From: Aristolochia californica
Taxonomy: Eukaryota > Streptophyta > Magnoliopsida > Piperales > Aristolochiaceae
Assembly: GCA_029961685.1 (NCBI GenBank)
Contig: JARWKL010000004.1
Coordinates: forward strand, 35,948,986 to 36,012,985
Length of the DNA: 64,000 nt
Reading direction: 5' to 3'
Shown: positions 30,683 through 39,600 of the stretch, piece after piece
How the letters are laid out: every line of letters begins with the position of its first letter
Numbering within the stretch: position 1 is the first letter of the stretch
The notes under the pieces: model-generated
Seen by the model: the letters and a program-made list of their open reading frames with translations, nothing else
The model's database searches: none
What the model was told of the DNA's origin: nothing
Position numbers and translations under genes: made by a program

Positions 30683-31460
30683 GGATAAAGTTCTTGTCCT
30701 CAAGCTTGTAAGCCAGGTAGACCTACATAAAGTTGTCCAACTGTTCCCATGTAGCTGCAGCTGGTTTGGTGGCTGTCCAAGGGACAAGAATCTTCTACTG
30801 GTCATTAACCAATCTAGCTCATAACACCTCAGCTGGTGTAAGGATGACACGTCCATTGTCTACCGGAGAAGGAATGTAGTGGCTGGGGAGGGGGGTTAGC
30901 CCTTGCTGGGTTTTAGTAGGGATACATTAAATACATCATGCAGCTTGGCTGTGGCTGGAAGTTGCAACTGATAGACCACTGGTCCCACTTTGGTGAGAGT
31001 TTATGGCACGACAGTCTTGCAATGGAGTGCTGTCTATATGGTTGGAGTCATAGCCAAACGTAGTCCCCCACCTCGTATGAGACGTCTCTGTGCCCCTTGT
31101 CATAGAAATCTTTCATACGAACCTCCCCTTATCTGGGGAAGACCATCGACGAAGTCCATAGAAATACGGCCCAAACTTGTGTAAGGAGCATGAGAGGTTG
31201 AAGAAGACCTGTTAGACTTAAGTGTTTGGCCTTGTTACGTTGACATACCTGGCAGGCTGTGACATATGTTACAATTGTGGTCTTCATGGCCTGCCAATAA
31301 AAATCTGCCCAAATGAGATGCAATGTTTTTTGGATGCCTTCATGTGTGCTGTCATGGTAGGCAGAGAGGATGGCTGCAACCAACTCGAAAGTGTGTTGTA
31401 TATAAATCCGCATGTTGTAGCAAATAATTGAATCCTTGATTGACCACTTAGGATCCATTG
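30683..31460 (-). pseudogene. M2 integrase with core deleted
   Basis: 31129-31458 holds the HHCC domain (AYHDSTHEGIQKTLHLIW, TACQVCQRNKAKHLSL) and the first core residues. The reading then jumps directly to RMKDFYDKGHRDVSYE at about 31100-31130, which belongs after the core. About 500 bases with all three catalytic acidic residues are missing. The C-terminal end (30683-31100) is present but short, with a second small deletion around 31000. Confidence 0.8.
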
Positions 31461-32045
31461 TCCCTCTGCAATTTTTTGTAGGGCAGAAATAGTGACATGG
31501 GCCTCCCTAACCAAGTCTAATATGAGGAAACGAGGCTGGTTGATAGCATAGATGAGATGTTGGTTCTCCAAACTCCGTGACAAGGCATGCAATACCTTGT
31601 TTAATCTCCCAGAGCGGTAGTCTACCGAAAAATCAAATCCCATCAACTTACTGATCCAGTGCTACTGTGGACAAGTTACGAGCCTCTATTCAAGTAAAAA
31701 TTTAAGGCTGTAATGATCAGTGCGGATGAGAAATGTATGGTCCCATAAGTAAGGTCGCCAGTGTTGGACAACCTTGGCCAACCCGATTAATTCCCGTTCA
31801 TACACGGCCAATTTGTGATGCCGTTCTGCCAACTGCCTACTGAAATATGCAATGAGGTGGGAGTGATGCTATAATACGGCCCCAATGTCCCCACCGGATG
31901 AGTCGTACTCTACCATAAATAAGTCCTTAAAATTGGGAAGTTGTAGTACGGGTGTGGAGGTAAGAGCTAGTTTGAGAGCATGGAAGGACGTGTGACTTCA
32001 TCATTCCAAATAAATGAATTTTTCTTGAGGAGCTTGGTCAATGGT
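31461..32045 (-). pseudogene. M2 RNase H
   Basis: 31284-31646 includes GFDFSVDYRSGRLNKVLHAL at the RNase H end. Further right the minus strand reads KFLLE-, HWRPYLWDH-, YERELIGLAKVV-like and ECDSSGG-like segments with stops. Relatives with better frames are at 61205-61740. Confidence 0.78.
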
Positions 32046-32850
32046 GCTCATAAGGGCCCATAATTTTGGATGAATTTACGGTAGTATCCAGCTAGGCCCA
32101 AAAATCCTCTCAAAGCTGAGCTATTCTGAGGTTGTGGCCAATCCGTAATTACTTGAATCTTCTCGGGATCAAAAGTGACTCCTGCATGAGATATAATATG
32201 GCTGAGATAGGCGACACATGAATTGACAAAAGAGCATTTATATTTCTTCAAATAGAGCTGGTGGGATCATAATAACAAATACCACCCTAAAATCTGCTAA
32301 ATGTTGTTCCCTATTCTTGCTGTATATGAGTATATCATATAAAAAAGAAGCTCAAATTTTTCATAGATAGTTATAGAAGACCTCATTCATCAACACCTGA
32401 AAAGTGGATGGGCATTTGATAACCCAAACGACATCACCACAAACACAAAATGGTCAGGATGTGTGCGGAAGGCTGTCTTCTCGAGGTCGAACGAATGCAT
32501 ACGAAGTTGATGATATCCTGAGCACAAGTCCAGTTTTGAGAAGACCCATGAACCATGTAATTCATCTTGGAGCTCCTCCACGACCGGTATAGGGAAGTTA
32601 TCCTTCATGGTTTGGGCATTTAATTCCCTGTAATCGACACAAAATCTCCATGTGCCATCATGTTTATTCATGAGCATGACTGGTGAAGAGAAGGGGGAGT
32701 GGCTGCTTCGAATAAGGCCTGTTGCAGCATGACCTGACACTACCGTTTGATTTCATCCTTTTGGAGGTGTGGATACCGGTACGGTCTAAGCACCACCACA
32801 TCTGAACCTGGTTTTAAACAGATCCTATGGTCACAGTGCCGCAAGGGAGG
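32046..32850 (-). pseudogene. M2 reverse transcriptase
   Basis: 32390-32740: SPFSSPVMLMNKHDGTWRFC, VVEELQDELHGSWVFSKLDL, KTAFRTHPDHFVFVVMSFGL, then a frameshift. The catalytic region near 32320-32360 is degraded (YDILIYSK-like). 32048-32251: [37 protein letters not shown]. Confidence 0.82.
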
Positions 32851-33517
32851 CAATCCGGAAAGCTCGTGGAAGAGGTCCGATAACTCGTCGAGGAGTTTTT
32901 CCATAGTGCTGTCCGGTTGGTCCTATGTGTGGATGGTATGAAGGTGGTGGGGCTTGTCCACTTGACTGCCCTATAATAGCACTTGGTGTCCACCCATTTC
33001 AAAGCTCATAGTTAAAGCAGGGAAGTCCCACAAGATGGGTCCCAATGTTTGTAACCATTTGATGCCCAATACAAAATCAAATCTTGCTAAGGTATGACAA
33101 AAAATTCTATATCAAATAAAGCCGTACCAATTGAGAATTTTACCGCTTCGCTGCTCCCATATCTAGGGAATTTCTCCCCATTGGCCACTGAAACTGTGGC
33201 TGTTGGGTTTGGATGGATCTGCAGCCGAAGATGCTGAGTAGCTGAGAAAATTGTGTGTGCTTCCCGAATCCACGAGTTCCAGGTCCATGACTCGAGCTCT
33301 AACTTGCATAGTTTTGGCATATTTCTGCACAGTAATGGCATTCAGAGAGATTTCAGGTGGGTCCTCCTCAATAGGACCATCACTGTGGTCTATTTCCTTG
33401 GCGTCCTCTACTTCTTGCTAGAACAACCGTTTACATTGGTGGCCTGCCCTGTATGGTTCATCATAGTTGTAGCACAGGTTCTTGGACCTCCATTCCGCAA
33501 TCTCCAAACTTGATAAT
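32851..33517 (-). pseudogene. M2 protease and zinc knuckle
   Basis: 33087-33341 covers VSVANGEKFPRYGSSEAVKF, with LELESWTWNSWIREAHTIF being an out-of-frame reading of the LVDSGSTHNF site. 33408-33517 gives a knuckle like LCYNYDEPYRAGHQCKRLF, with one Cys changed to Tyr. The frame is cut at 33517 by the C1 LTR. Confidence 0.75.
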
Positions 33518-34155
33518 TTTCGGATTTAGGATCCCTTTTCCATAATTCTGAGCAAGAGAAAGAAGAAAGAAAAAAGAGAAAAGGGAAGAAGAGCTCTCGG
33601 GTTGAGAGAAGAAAAAAATAAAAGAGCAAAGAGAGTTGCGCCAAGCAAAGGGAGAGAGTGAGAGAGAGTAACTCGAGAATGAGATGTATAACTTGATTAA
33701 TTCTGAATTACAACACCTCTATTTATAGTAGGGGAGGAGGTAGAGTCCTTATACAATTAGCCTTTCAATCCTAATTACATCTCAGTTCTAACTCTCTAAG
33801 ATAAGTCTATTTAAACCAAACTACTAGAAGCATAATATGAGTTGAACTAGAACTCTTACTTTCTTCATGTGACTATAGGGGAGAAGGCCAGTTCATAGCC
33901 TTATCCTTGTGGGTCCCTCGTGATCCTCCAGCTCATCTTGATAAAGTTTAAAACTCGTGAGATATTTGTGGGTTCCACTTGATCTTCAAGTCTTCTAACT
34001 CAATTCTGCTTGTGCTTCTTGATTCCTTAACTCGTGCTTTCTTGGGTGAGGACTCTTCTTGGTGTCTCACATCCTCTAGGACTCTTCTTGGTGTCCCACG
34101 TCCTCATGGTGGGTCCCACCAGCTCCAGCACCATGGTGGGTCACACATTGTAACA
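33518..34155 (-). repeat. 3' LTR of C1
   Basis: On the minus strand TGTTACAATGTG...AGGATCCTAAATCC. CTATAAATAGAGG near 33720 is a typical TATA box. The terminal bases at 33518-33521 are mutated from TGTT. Confidence 0.85.
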
Positions 34156-34295
34156 CTCCTCCTCAAGTTGGGGGTGAGAAGACATCATAAATGCCCTGCT
34201 TGCTGCATATGGTAGACATGATCTTGTGAGTGACTGGGGAGAATGTCGGCAACTTGATTTTGTGATGATATATGCTTTAGAGATAAGAAACCAAC

Positions 34296-34909
34296 TCAGA
34301 ACTTTTCTCGTATAAAATAGCAATCCACTTCAATAAGCTTTGTCCTTTCATGGAAGACTGGATTCGATGTAATGTGTATTGTTGCTTGATTGTCACAGTA
34401 TAGATCTATTGGAAATTCTTTGTAGAATCCCAACTCAGTGAGAAGAGATCTTGTCCATATGAATTCACTAATAGTGTGTGCCATGGCTCTGTATTCTGCT
34501 TTTGCACTCGACCGTACTGCTACATTTTTCTTTTTGCTTTTCCATGTAACCAGATTTCCTCCAACCATCATACAAAATCCCAAAGGAGATTTTCTGTCAT
34601 TTGGGGATCCAGCCCAGTCTATATCTGAGAATCCTTCGATGTTCAAGTGACCATGATTTTTATATAGAAACCCCCTCCTGGAGCTCCTTTTAGATATCAT
34701 AGTATTCTTTCAAGTGCTTGCCAATGACTAAGTTGTGGCTTGTGCATGTATTGACTTACTACACTTACTACATATGAAATATCCGGTCTTGTTAAACAAA
34801 GGTAAATAAGTTGTCCACTAGTCTTTAATATTTTCCAATATCTACATCTTCTCCAGTGCCTCCACATAATTTTGTATTTGCATCCATAGGTGTGTCTGTT
34901 GGTTTTCAT
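34296..34909 (-). pseudogene. C1 RNase H
   Basis: Copia-type RNase H: GFSDIDWAGSPNDRKSPLGF (first catalytic Asp), VTWKSKKKNVAVRSSAKAEY (catalytic Glu in SSAKAEY), TELGFYKEFPIDLYCDNQAT (catalytic Asp), HERTKLIEVDCYFIREK. 34697-34909 is the RT end (LTRPDISYVVSVVSQYMHKP) in a shifted frame. The sequence continues on the far side of T3 at 38940 with ETGM. Confidence 0.9.
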
Positions 34910-34919
34910 CCCATCATCC

Positions 34920-35014
34920 TGTTATGGTCCTGGGGTTAAGTACCTATGTCTTCCGCTCCTAACAGGCCGATCTTCAGGCCGATCTTTTGGGTAGTATTGG
35001 CTAGGTGCTTAACA
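34920..35014 (+). repeat. 5' TRIM LTR of T3 (95 bp)
   Basis: TGTTATGGTCCTGGGG to GTGCTTAACA. It is longer than the usual 82 bp because of a 13-base duplication around GGCCGATCTTC. The right copy (38854-38934) is 81 bp. Confidence 0.87.
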
Positions 35015-36090
35015 CTTGGTATCAGAGCGGGAGCATGATGTGCCACGAAGACCCATGGTTGGCGATGCACAGACAAATCGGAGAAATGGCTGCAGTAGGC
35101 ATGGTAACGGAAGAGATACAGAAATGGCGTGCCTCTTGGGTGAAGTATTGGCTATCAACGAGTATCGAGAGGCATTCTTTCAAGAGGCAGTCTTGGACAA
35201 GAAAACAGACCACCGCCCGGAAAAATCAAACACGACGTCCTGTTCCCCAGCCGATGCACACCAACACGACTCACGGCGAGTGGAACCCCATCCAAATCTA
35301 CAAAAGGAAAATATTTCAATGACTATTTCGACCGGGACATCAGACGGTGGCGACCCAAAATCGTGCACATCAAAGGGGTTTTTCCCCACCCGTCTCCCAC
35401 GAAGCCATACACCTTCCACCGGCGATGCAAACCACGACACTGGCTGAATTGGCACTTTATGGGGCACAAATTCTTCGGGAACGGGCCGACGAGCGCCAAC
35501 CATATTCGCCAACCATATTCTCCACATTAGCGCAGGTTTGCCTTTCGCCACCGGACATGGAGGAGGCTCCGTTGGCGCCATCGAAAACAAATCCGGTGGG
35601 CTCTGGCTTCTGGATTCTCATTCTTAGCCTCAATCTTGCCCTATTCTTAACCATATCCAACGAATTTTTGAGTAAGAGTTTGAAACGCCAGCTATTTTTA
35701 GTTCAAATCGGTGGTTCCATGTGGTTGAAGTGCCTCCAAGGTGCTGAGCAGTAGCAACGCTGCTCGGAAATTGGGAACGAATGCTCTCTATTTCTGGAAG
35801 CCACGAACCAAAGCCCAAATGCGGGAATTTCGGCTTGGGTCTATGCAAGTCGAGATCAAATTTTTGGGAGGATGCCGGGCTCCATTAAATTTCTTTTTTG
35901 GGGACCTCTGAAAGGTTTTTGGTGGCTTGGTTGTTCTATTGCTGCGCACAGCACCAGTGCATCTATTCGTTGTCCACATGAGAATGTGAAGCTCTGTATT
36001 TTTTTAATTGCTAAGACCAGTGTGCATGTCCTGTATTTAATTGTGCTTTTTGTGATGCTGAATTTTTTTTGGGGAAGGGTCTATTTCGTT
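35015..36090 (+). other. Unassigned segment of T3 after the primer site
   Basis: It begins with the primer site and is then richer in GC than its neighbours to about 35870. It has overlapping short frames on both strands (35016-35447 and 35347-35754 on plus, 35180-35590 on minus) that I cannot match to a family. 35347-35754 encodes a hydrophobic stretch (GFWILILSLNLALFLTI). A 14-base direct repeat (CGCCAACCATATTC) is at 35494-35520. It may be the 5' untranslated region and first exons of a captured gene, or the leader of a lost element. Confidence 0.45.
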
Positions 36091-36405
36091 GTTGATGAGC
36101 ACAGTGGCTTGGGTAAAGTTTCCACACATGCTATTCTCTATGCTCAGCTACTCATCGATGGACAAGAGCATAGAGTGAATGGTTTTCTTGTGCAACTACA
36201 AAGTTTGGAAATTCAATCCCCTCTTCCAGGTAGTACAATTGGTGATATGAGGATGCAATTTGAAAATGGAGCTTACAATACCATGGATAATGGTATCCTG
36301 CGGGTTGATCATGTGCGAATACCAAGAGATTAGATGTTGATGTGTGTTTTTCAAGCGACTCAAGCAGGGCAATGTGTTCAATCACATGTTCCAAAACAGT
36401 TTATT
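36091..36405 (+). pseudogene. Captured acyl-CoA oxidase fragment
   Basis: Translates to GLGKVSTHAILYAQLLIDGQ, VNGFLVQLQSLE, QSPLPGSTIGDMRMQFENGA, YNTMDNGILRVDHVRIPRD, then after one TAG MLMCVFQAT, QSHVPKQFIYG. This is the central region of plant peroxisomal acyl-CoA oxidase (ACX1/ACX2 type), which oxidises fatty acyl-CoA with FAD in beta-oxidation. The family reads NGAYN(T/S)MDNG and DHVRIPRDQMLMR, so the TAG replaces the Gln codon (CAG). Only about 100 of some 660 residues are present. No intron interrupts the segment, and it ends abruptly at IYG where calreticulin begins. Confidence 0.82.
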
Positions 36406-36411
36406 TATGGG

Positions 36412-36615
36412 AACAGCAGTGGTAATGTTCAATTTTCTGTCAACCATGAGCATCAGCTGGATTGTGCTGCCTACCTGCAATTGTTAAGCAGGGAATTGGA
36501 TCAAAAGAACTTTGGTGGAGAGCCTCCATACAGCATTATGTTTGGACCTGACATAGGTGGCTATCGTACTAAGGTTCATGCGATCTTGACTCGTGATGAG
36601 ACACAACACTTGCGA
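36412..36615 (+). pseudogene. Captured calreticulin fragment
   Basis: The same frame continues with [57 protein letters not shown]. This is the lectin domain of calreticulin, an endoplasmic reticulum chaperone that binds glycoproteins; the family reads [33 protein letters not shown]. The conserved Cys in DICGY is Gly here, and one residue of the STKK run is lost. About 65 residues are present without introns. It is fused in frame to the acyl-CoA oxidase part, so one ORF (36334-36831) spans both. Confidence 0.85.
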
Positions 36616-37350
36616 AATGAGGTTTTCAATTTCTCTCCAGATGATCTATTAAAAAAATCCCTTTCAAAGACCAGTATCAATGTGCCAGAAAGTCCAAATT
36701 TTCCACGTCAATCAGTGCTAGAATCTCTTCTCCCCCAGCAAGACTCCTCATTGACTGCTGAAAACATTGACAGCTTGCTCCAAAGTGAAACAAGGGACTT
36801 CTGCCTCTGTTGTGCTAGACTGGCGTCTTAAGAAAGGGCCTTCCGAGAATTGTCCGACACATTGTATAGCTGTCCAGAAGGTGGGTTGGCCGGAAAAATC
36901 CGTTGTGAGTGTCTATTGGGAGTGGAGATAATGCCACTTTTCTTCTTGTGGATGCATGCAGATGATGCTAAAATTGTCATCCTAGTTCTTGAAAAAGTTT
37001 GCATGATTCTAAAGCTAACATGGATCCGGCAGACTCAATATGTTGAACGTTTGGGGGACGCATCTTTACCAGTTTGCAAGTGGCTCGAAGGAGTGCAATT
37101 CAAGGTGGCTGGTTATAGCCATTGTGTAGCAAGTGAGCTTGGAAGTATTCCTGCACAGGCAAAGAAGGAGAAAAGTCTGATAGGTTCTTTTGCACATGTT
37201 GCTGCAACTCCCATGGAAGTTTATCCAGTACTACCTGCAACAAAGATTAACAGGGCAGCAGTGGCAGCACTTGAGACACAAGTTACAGCCTTGGCCGGTC
37301 TTCAAATTGACTCAACTTCATACTTACAGAAAGCGTTACCAGTGAATGTT
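36616..37350 (+). pseudogene. Captured coding-like segment, family unknown
   Basis: Frames 36616-36831 (FSPDDLLKKSLSKTSINVPE, ESLLPQQDSSLTAENIDSLL) and 36850-37350 (TQYVERLGDASLPVCKWLEG, PAQAKKEKSLIGSFAHVAAT, NRAAVAALETQVTALAGLQI) look like real protein sequence with balanced composition. I cannot name the gene. It probably joins at least two different transcripts. A single TAA (36829) and a change of frame separate the two. Confidence 0.5.
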
Positions 37351-37956
37351 GTCACTCTGAGAACAGAGACATTTCATCCCCTTAAATCTGTGCTTCTCAT
37401 ATTCCAAAGTCGTTTGGGGGCACTGCTGTTTCTTATATCTGCTTCCCAGGATATTGTGAACCTACTGCTCTGTGGACGAGGTGTTCCAAATGTGTTTGAT
37501 GGCTGTATGGATCTAGGAGTAGGCAAGTCTCTGAATGGAATACCAACAAGTGTGGAGGTAGGATTCCTTTGTCTGTTGGACTCTCTGAATTTCTGAAAGG
37601 TTGGGCAGCTCTTGAAATGCCCCAGGTGTCATCTTTGGGTTGTTGGCCGTGAATCCCACTATACGGTGCTGTTGGCCCTGCATATCTTCGGGCACGATGA
37701 AAATGAATTGGAACAAAGGGAAGCTCTACTCTGGAGGGCATTTGATGCACAAGATTAGAGTGTTGAAGGAGGTTTCATTAGTGTTGAGGGCGTCCACCAA
37801 GTCCTTAGAAAAGCAATGATCAATTTGGCCGCTGACAAGCTTGACCATTTATGCAGTTCAGGGTTCATTGTATGGAGTGAATTTTGGCAGGTTTTATGGG
37901 AGGTAGAGAGAAGCTTGGGAGGTTAAAAGGATTCCGTAAGTTCAATGGAGAAGAAG
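37351..37956 (+). pseudogene. Captured MINDY-type deubiquitinase fragment
   Basis: One frame, with three stops, reads FQSRLGALLFLISA, SQDIVNLLLCGRGVPNVFDG, MDLGVGKSLNGIPTSVEVGF, LDSLNF, stop, KVGQLLKCP, WVVGRESHYTVLLAL, DENELEQREALLWRAFDAQD, stop, GGFISVEGVHQVL, LDHLCSSGFIVWSEFWQVLW, SLGG, stop. This matches the C-terminal part of plant MINDY/FAM188 ubiquitin hydrolases. The ESHYTVL motif holds the catalytic His and an EF-hand-like insert follows. About 28 residues that lie between LISA and SQ-IVNLL in the family are missing, possibly one exon. No introns are present. The catalytic Cys region is absent. Confidence 0.82.
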
Positions 37957-38295
37957 CAGACATGCCCCTGCTAAACCTGTTGAGTTTGCTCTAATGGTAC
38001 TCTGATCACAGCAGCTGCCAGCTCTTACGCCAGCTTCTATGGTGGTACTTGTCTCCATGCCTCCATGCCACTCCTCAGCTGCCGAAATGCAATGATGCTG
38101 CTGTTCGGGAATAACTACTCAAATACCCTACTTCCAAGTGAGGCTGTTGTGATCGACCATCGATGGTAAAAAAAAAAAAAAAAATTTATTTTTTGCTCCT
38201 CTGGTTCGATGCTCTAGTTTTGTAGTCCAGAGGATTGCCTCCGATCTCGCGGGTGACACTGGGCATGCAGAGATACAGACGTTGGCACGGGCAAG
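37957..38295 (+). other. 3' part of captured insert with poly(A) run
   Basis: 37957-38165 is low in coding signal; a short reading (TLITAASSYASFYGGTCLHA) may be another captured piece. 38168-38184 is a run of 17 A after CGATGGT, which could be a relic of a messenger poly(A) tail. 38185-38295 is unassigned and leads into the chromovirus end. Confidence 0.5.
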
Positions 38296-38346
38296 TAGAC
38301 CTACATTCGAGCTTGAGGACAAGCTCGTTCTCTAGGAGGGGAGTGA
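38296..38346 (+). pseudogene. Chromovirus integrase end and polypurine tract inside T3
   Basis: Reads TFELEDKLVL then stop, the C-terminal signature of chromovirus integrases seen at 1686 and 59840. It is followed by GGAGGGGAGTGA, the polypurine tract, and an LTR. Nothing else of that chromovirus's coding region is present. Confidence 0.82.
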
Positions 38347-38692
38347 TGTTATGGACTCCATAGCATCAAGAGAGGATAGATTGGGGTTTATTTGCAATTT
38401 CAAGTCATTAGGGGTTTAATTTCAATTTCAATTCATTAGGGGTTTATTTTTAATTTGTTGAACTTATGGCCTTTGGCAAGTTTTCCCTAATTCCCTATAT
38501 AGGGACATGAGATGAATGAAGGAAGGTAAGCATTGAATTAATTAGTTGTAATCAGGTTAGATTCTCCCCTCTGAGGTCTAGGTCGGATTCTTCCTTTGAG
38601 GTCCAGGGTTGAGCTCCCTTCGAAGGCTCAAAACATCACAACAATCCTCCCTATTCATCGTCTTCATCGCGTGTTAGATCCAGGGTGTAACA
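38347..38692 (+). repeat. Chromovirus LTR (G5 type, 346 bp) inside T3
   Basis: TGTTATGGACTCC to AGGGTGTAACA, followed by the primer site AACTTGGTATCAGAGC. Its last 55 bases match, inverted, the LTR scrap at 58871-58929. After the primer site the sequence is TRIM internal domain, not gag. Confidence 0.82.
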
Positions 38693-38934
38693 ACTTGGTA
38701 TCAGAGCTAGCACTGCGTCTCGACTTCGAATCCCGACGCCCCCAAAAATGGATGCGGGTGGTCACGCGCCTGGACTGACCCGGGTTCGACCCGGCTCCGG
38801 TTGCTCTGTTGTGGTAGCCTCCGCGGTCGTCGGCTCGGGGAAGGGCGGGGTACTGTTATGGTCCTGGGGTTAAGTACCTGTCTTTTGCTCCTAACAGGCC
38901 GGTCTTTTGGGAGGTATTGGCTAGGTGCTTAACA
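38693..38934 (+). repeat. TRIM internal domain and 3' LTR of T3
   Basis: Primer site ACTTGGTATCAGAGCTAGC, a tRNA-arm-like motif ACTTCGAATCCCG (38723-38735), a GC-rich stretch, G-rich tract GGGGAAGGGCGGGG, then LTR 38854-38934. It is the same layout as 22359-22632. Confidence 0.85.
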
Positions 38935-38939
38935 CATTC

Positions 38940-39600
38940 CTGTTTCTTCTAATAGATCAAGAGCATACTTCCTTTGGGATAGGACAATCCCATGTCTGGA
39001 TTGTAACACTTCAATACCCAAAAAATATTTGAGTAATCCAAGATCATTCGTCTTGAATTCTTCACATATTTTCTCCTTTGTTTTATGAATGCCCTCTGAA
39101 TCGCTTCCAGTTAAAATAATATCATCAACATATACAACTAGAATCACCTTACCTCTCGCTGTATTTTCAATAAGTACTGAGTGATCTATAGAGCATCTGT
39201 GGCCCGTCTGATGGCTTGACTAAATTTATCAAACCATGCCCGAGGGGATTCATTTAGACCATATAGAGATTTTTTAAGTCGACTTACGGACTCCCCCTCA
39301 ACCACATACCCAGGTGGTTGTTGCATGTAAATTTCTTCTTTAACATCCAGTTGATATATTGGCCTTGATGAATTGGCTGCCAGAGATAATAAAATACGTA
39401 CCGAGTTCATTTTTTCCACTAGAGAGAAGGTTTTTTCATAATCAATTCCATAGCACTGAGTATAACCTTTTGAAACCAGTCGAGCCTTCAGTCATGCAAT
39501 GGACCCATATGGATTGTGTTTGATAGTATAAACCCACTTGCAACCAACGGGTTTTCTATCTGAGGGAAGAGGAACCAATGACCATGTATGATTGTCATTA
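38940..39600 (-). pseudogene. C1 reverse transcriptase
   Basis: 38929-39147 holds the active site LVVYVDDIILTGSD and KTNDLGLLKYFLGIEVLQSR. 39186-39419 has PIYQLDVKEEIYMQQPPGYV and SRLKKSLYGLNESPRAWFDK. Where copia RT reads DVKNAFLHGDLKEEIYM this copy goes straight from DVK to EEIYM, an in-frame loss of eight or nine residues. That deletion removes part of the fingers/palm. A frameshift near 39170 separates the two frames. YVDD itself is intact. Confidence 0.88.

Larger units (their letters stand above)
34920..38934 (+). mobile_element. T3: composite TRIM carrying host gene fragments and a chromovirus end
   Basis: Left LTR 34920-35014 and right LTR 38854-38934 are TRIM type, with flanking CATCC and CATTC (a TSD with one mismatch) in the copia RT. 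So the 4-kb unit integrated as one element. Order: LTR, primer site TTGGTATCAGAGC (35016), an unassigned GC-rich stretch (35030-36090), acyl-CoA oxidase fragment, calreticulin fragment, unassigned coding-like segment, MINDY fragment, poly(A) run (38168-38184), chromovirus integrase end (ELEDKLVL), polypurine tract, chromovirus LTR (38347-38692), primer site, TRIM internal domain, G-rich tract, and LTR. All captured parts have the same orientation as the element. Confidence 0.85.

Noticed and set aside
35180..35590. A 136-codon minus-strand frame with tidy composition that might be a gene
   Set aside because: It overlaps plus-strand frames of similar length in a GC-rich stretch, matches nothing I recognise, and runs against the orientation of the surrounding composite element.
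36091..37956. A functional host gene with introns in this interval
   Set aside because: The segments belong to unrelated proteins, are joined without splice sites, carry stops, and lie inside a TSD-flanked element.
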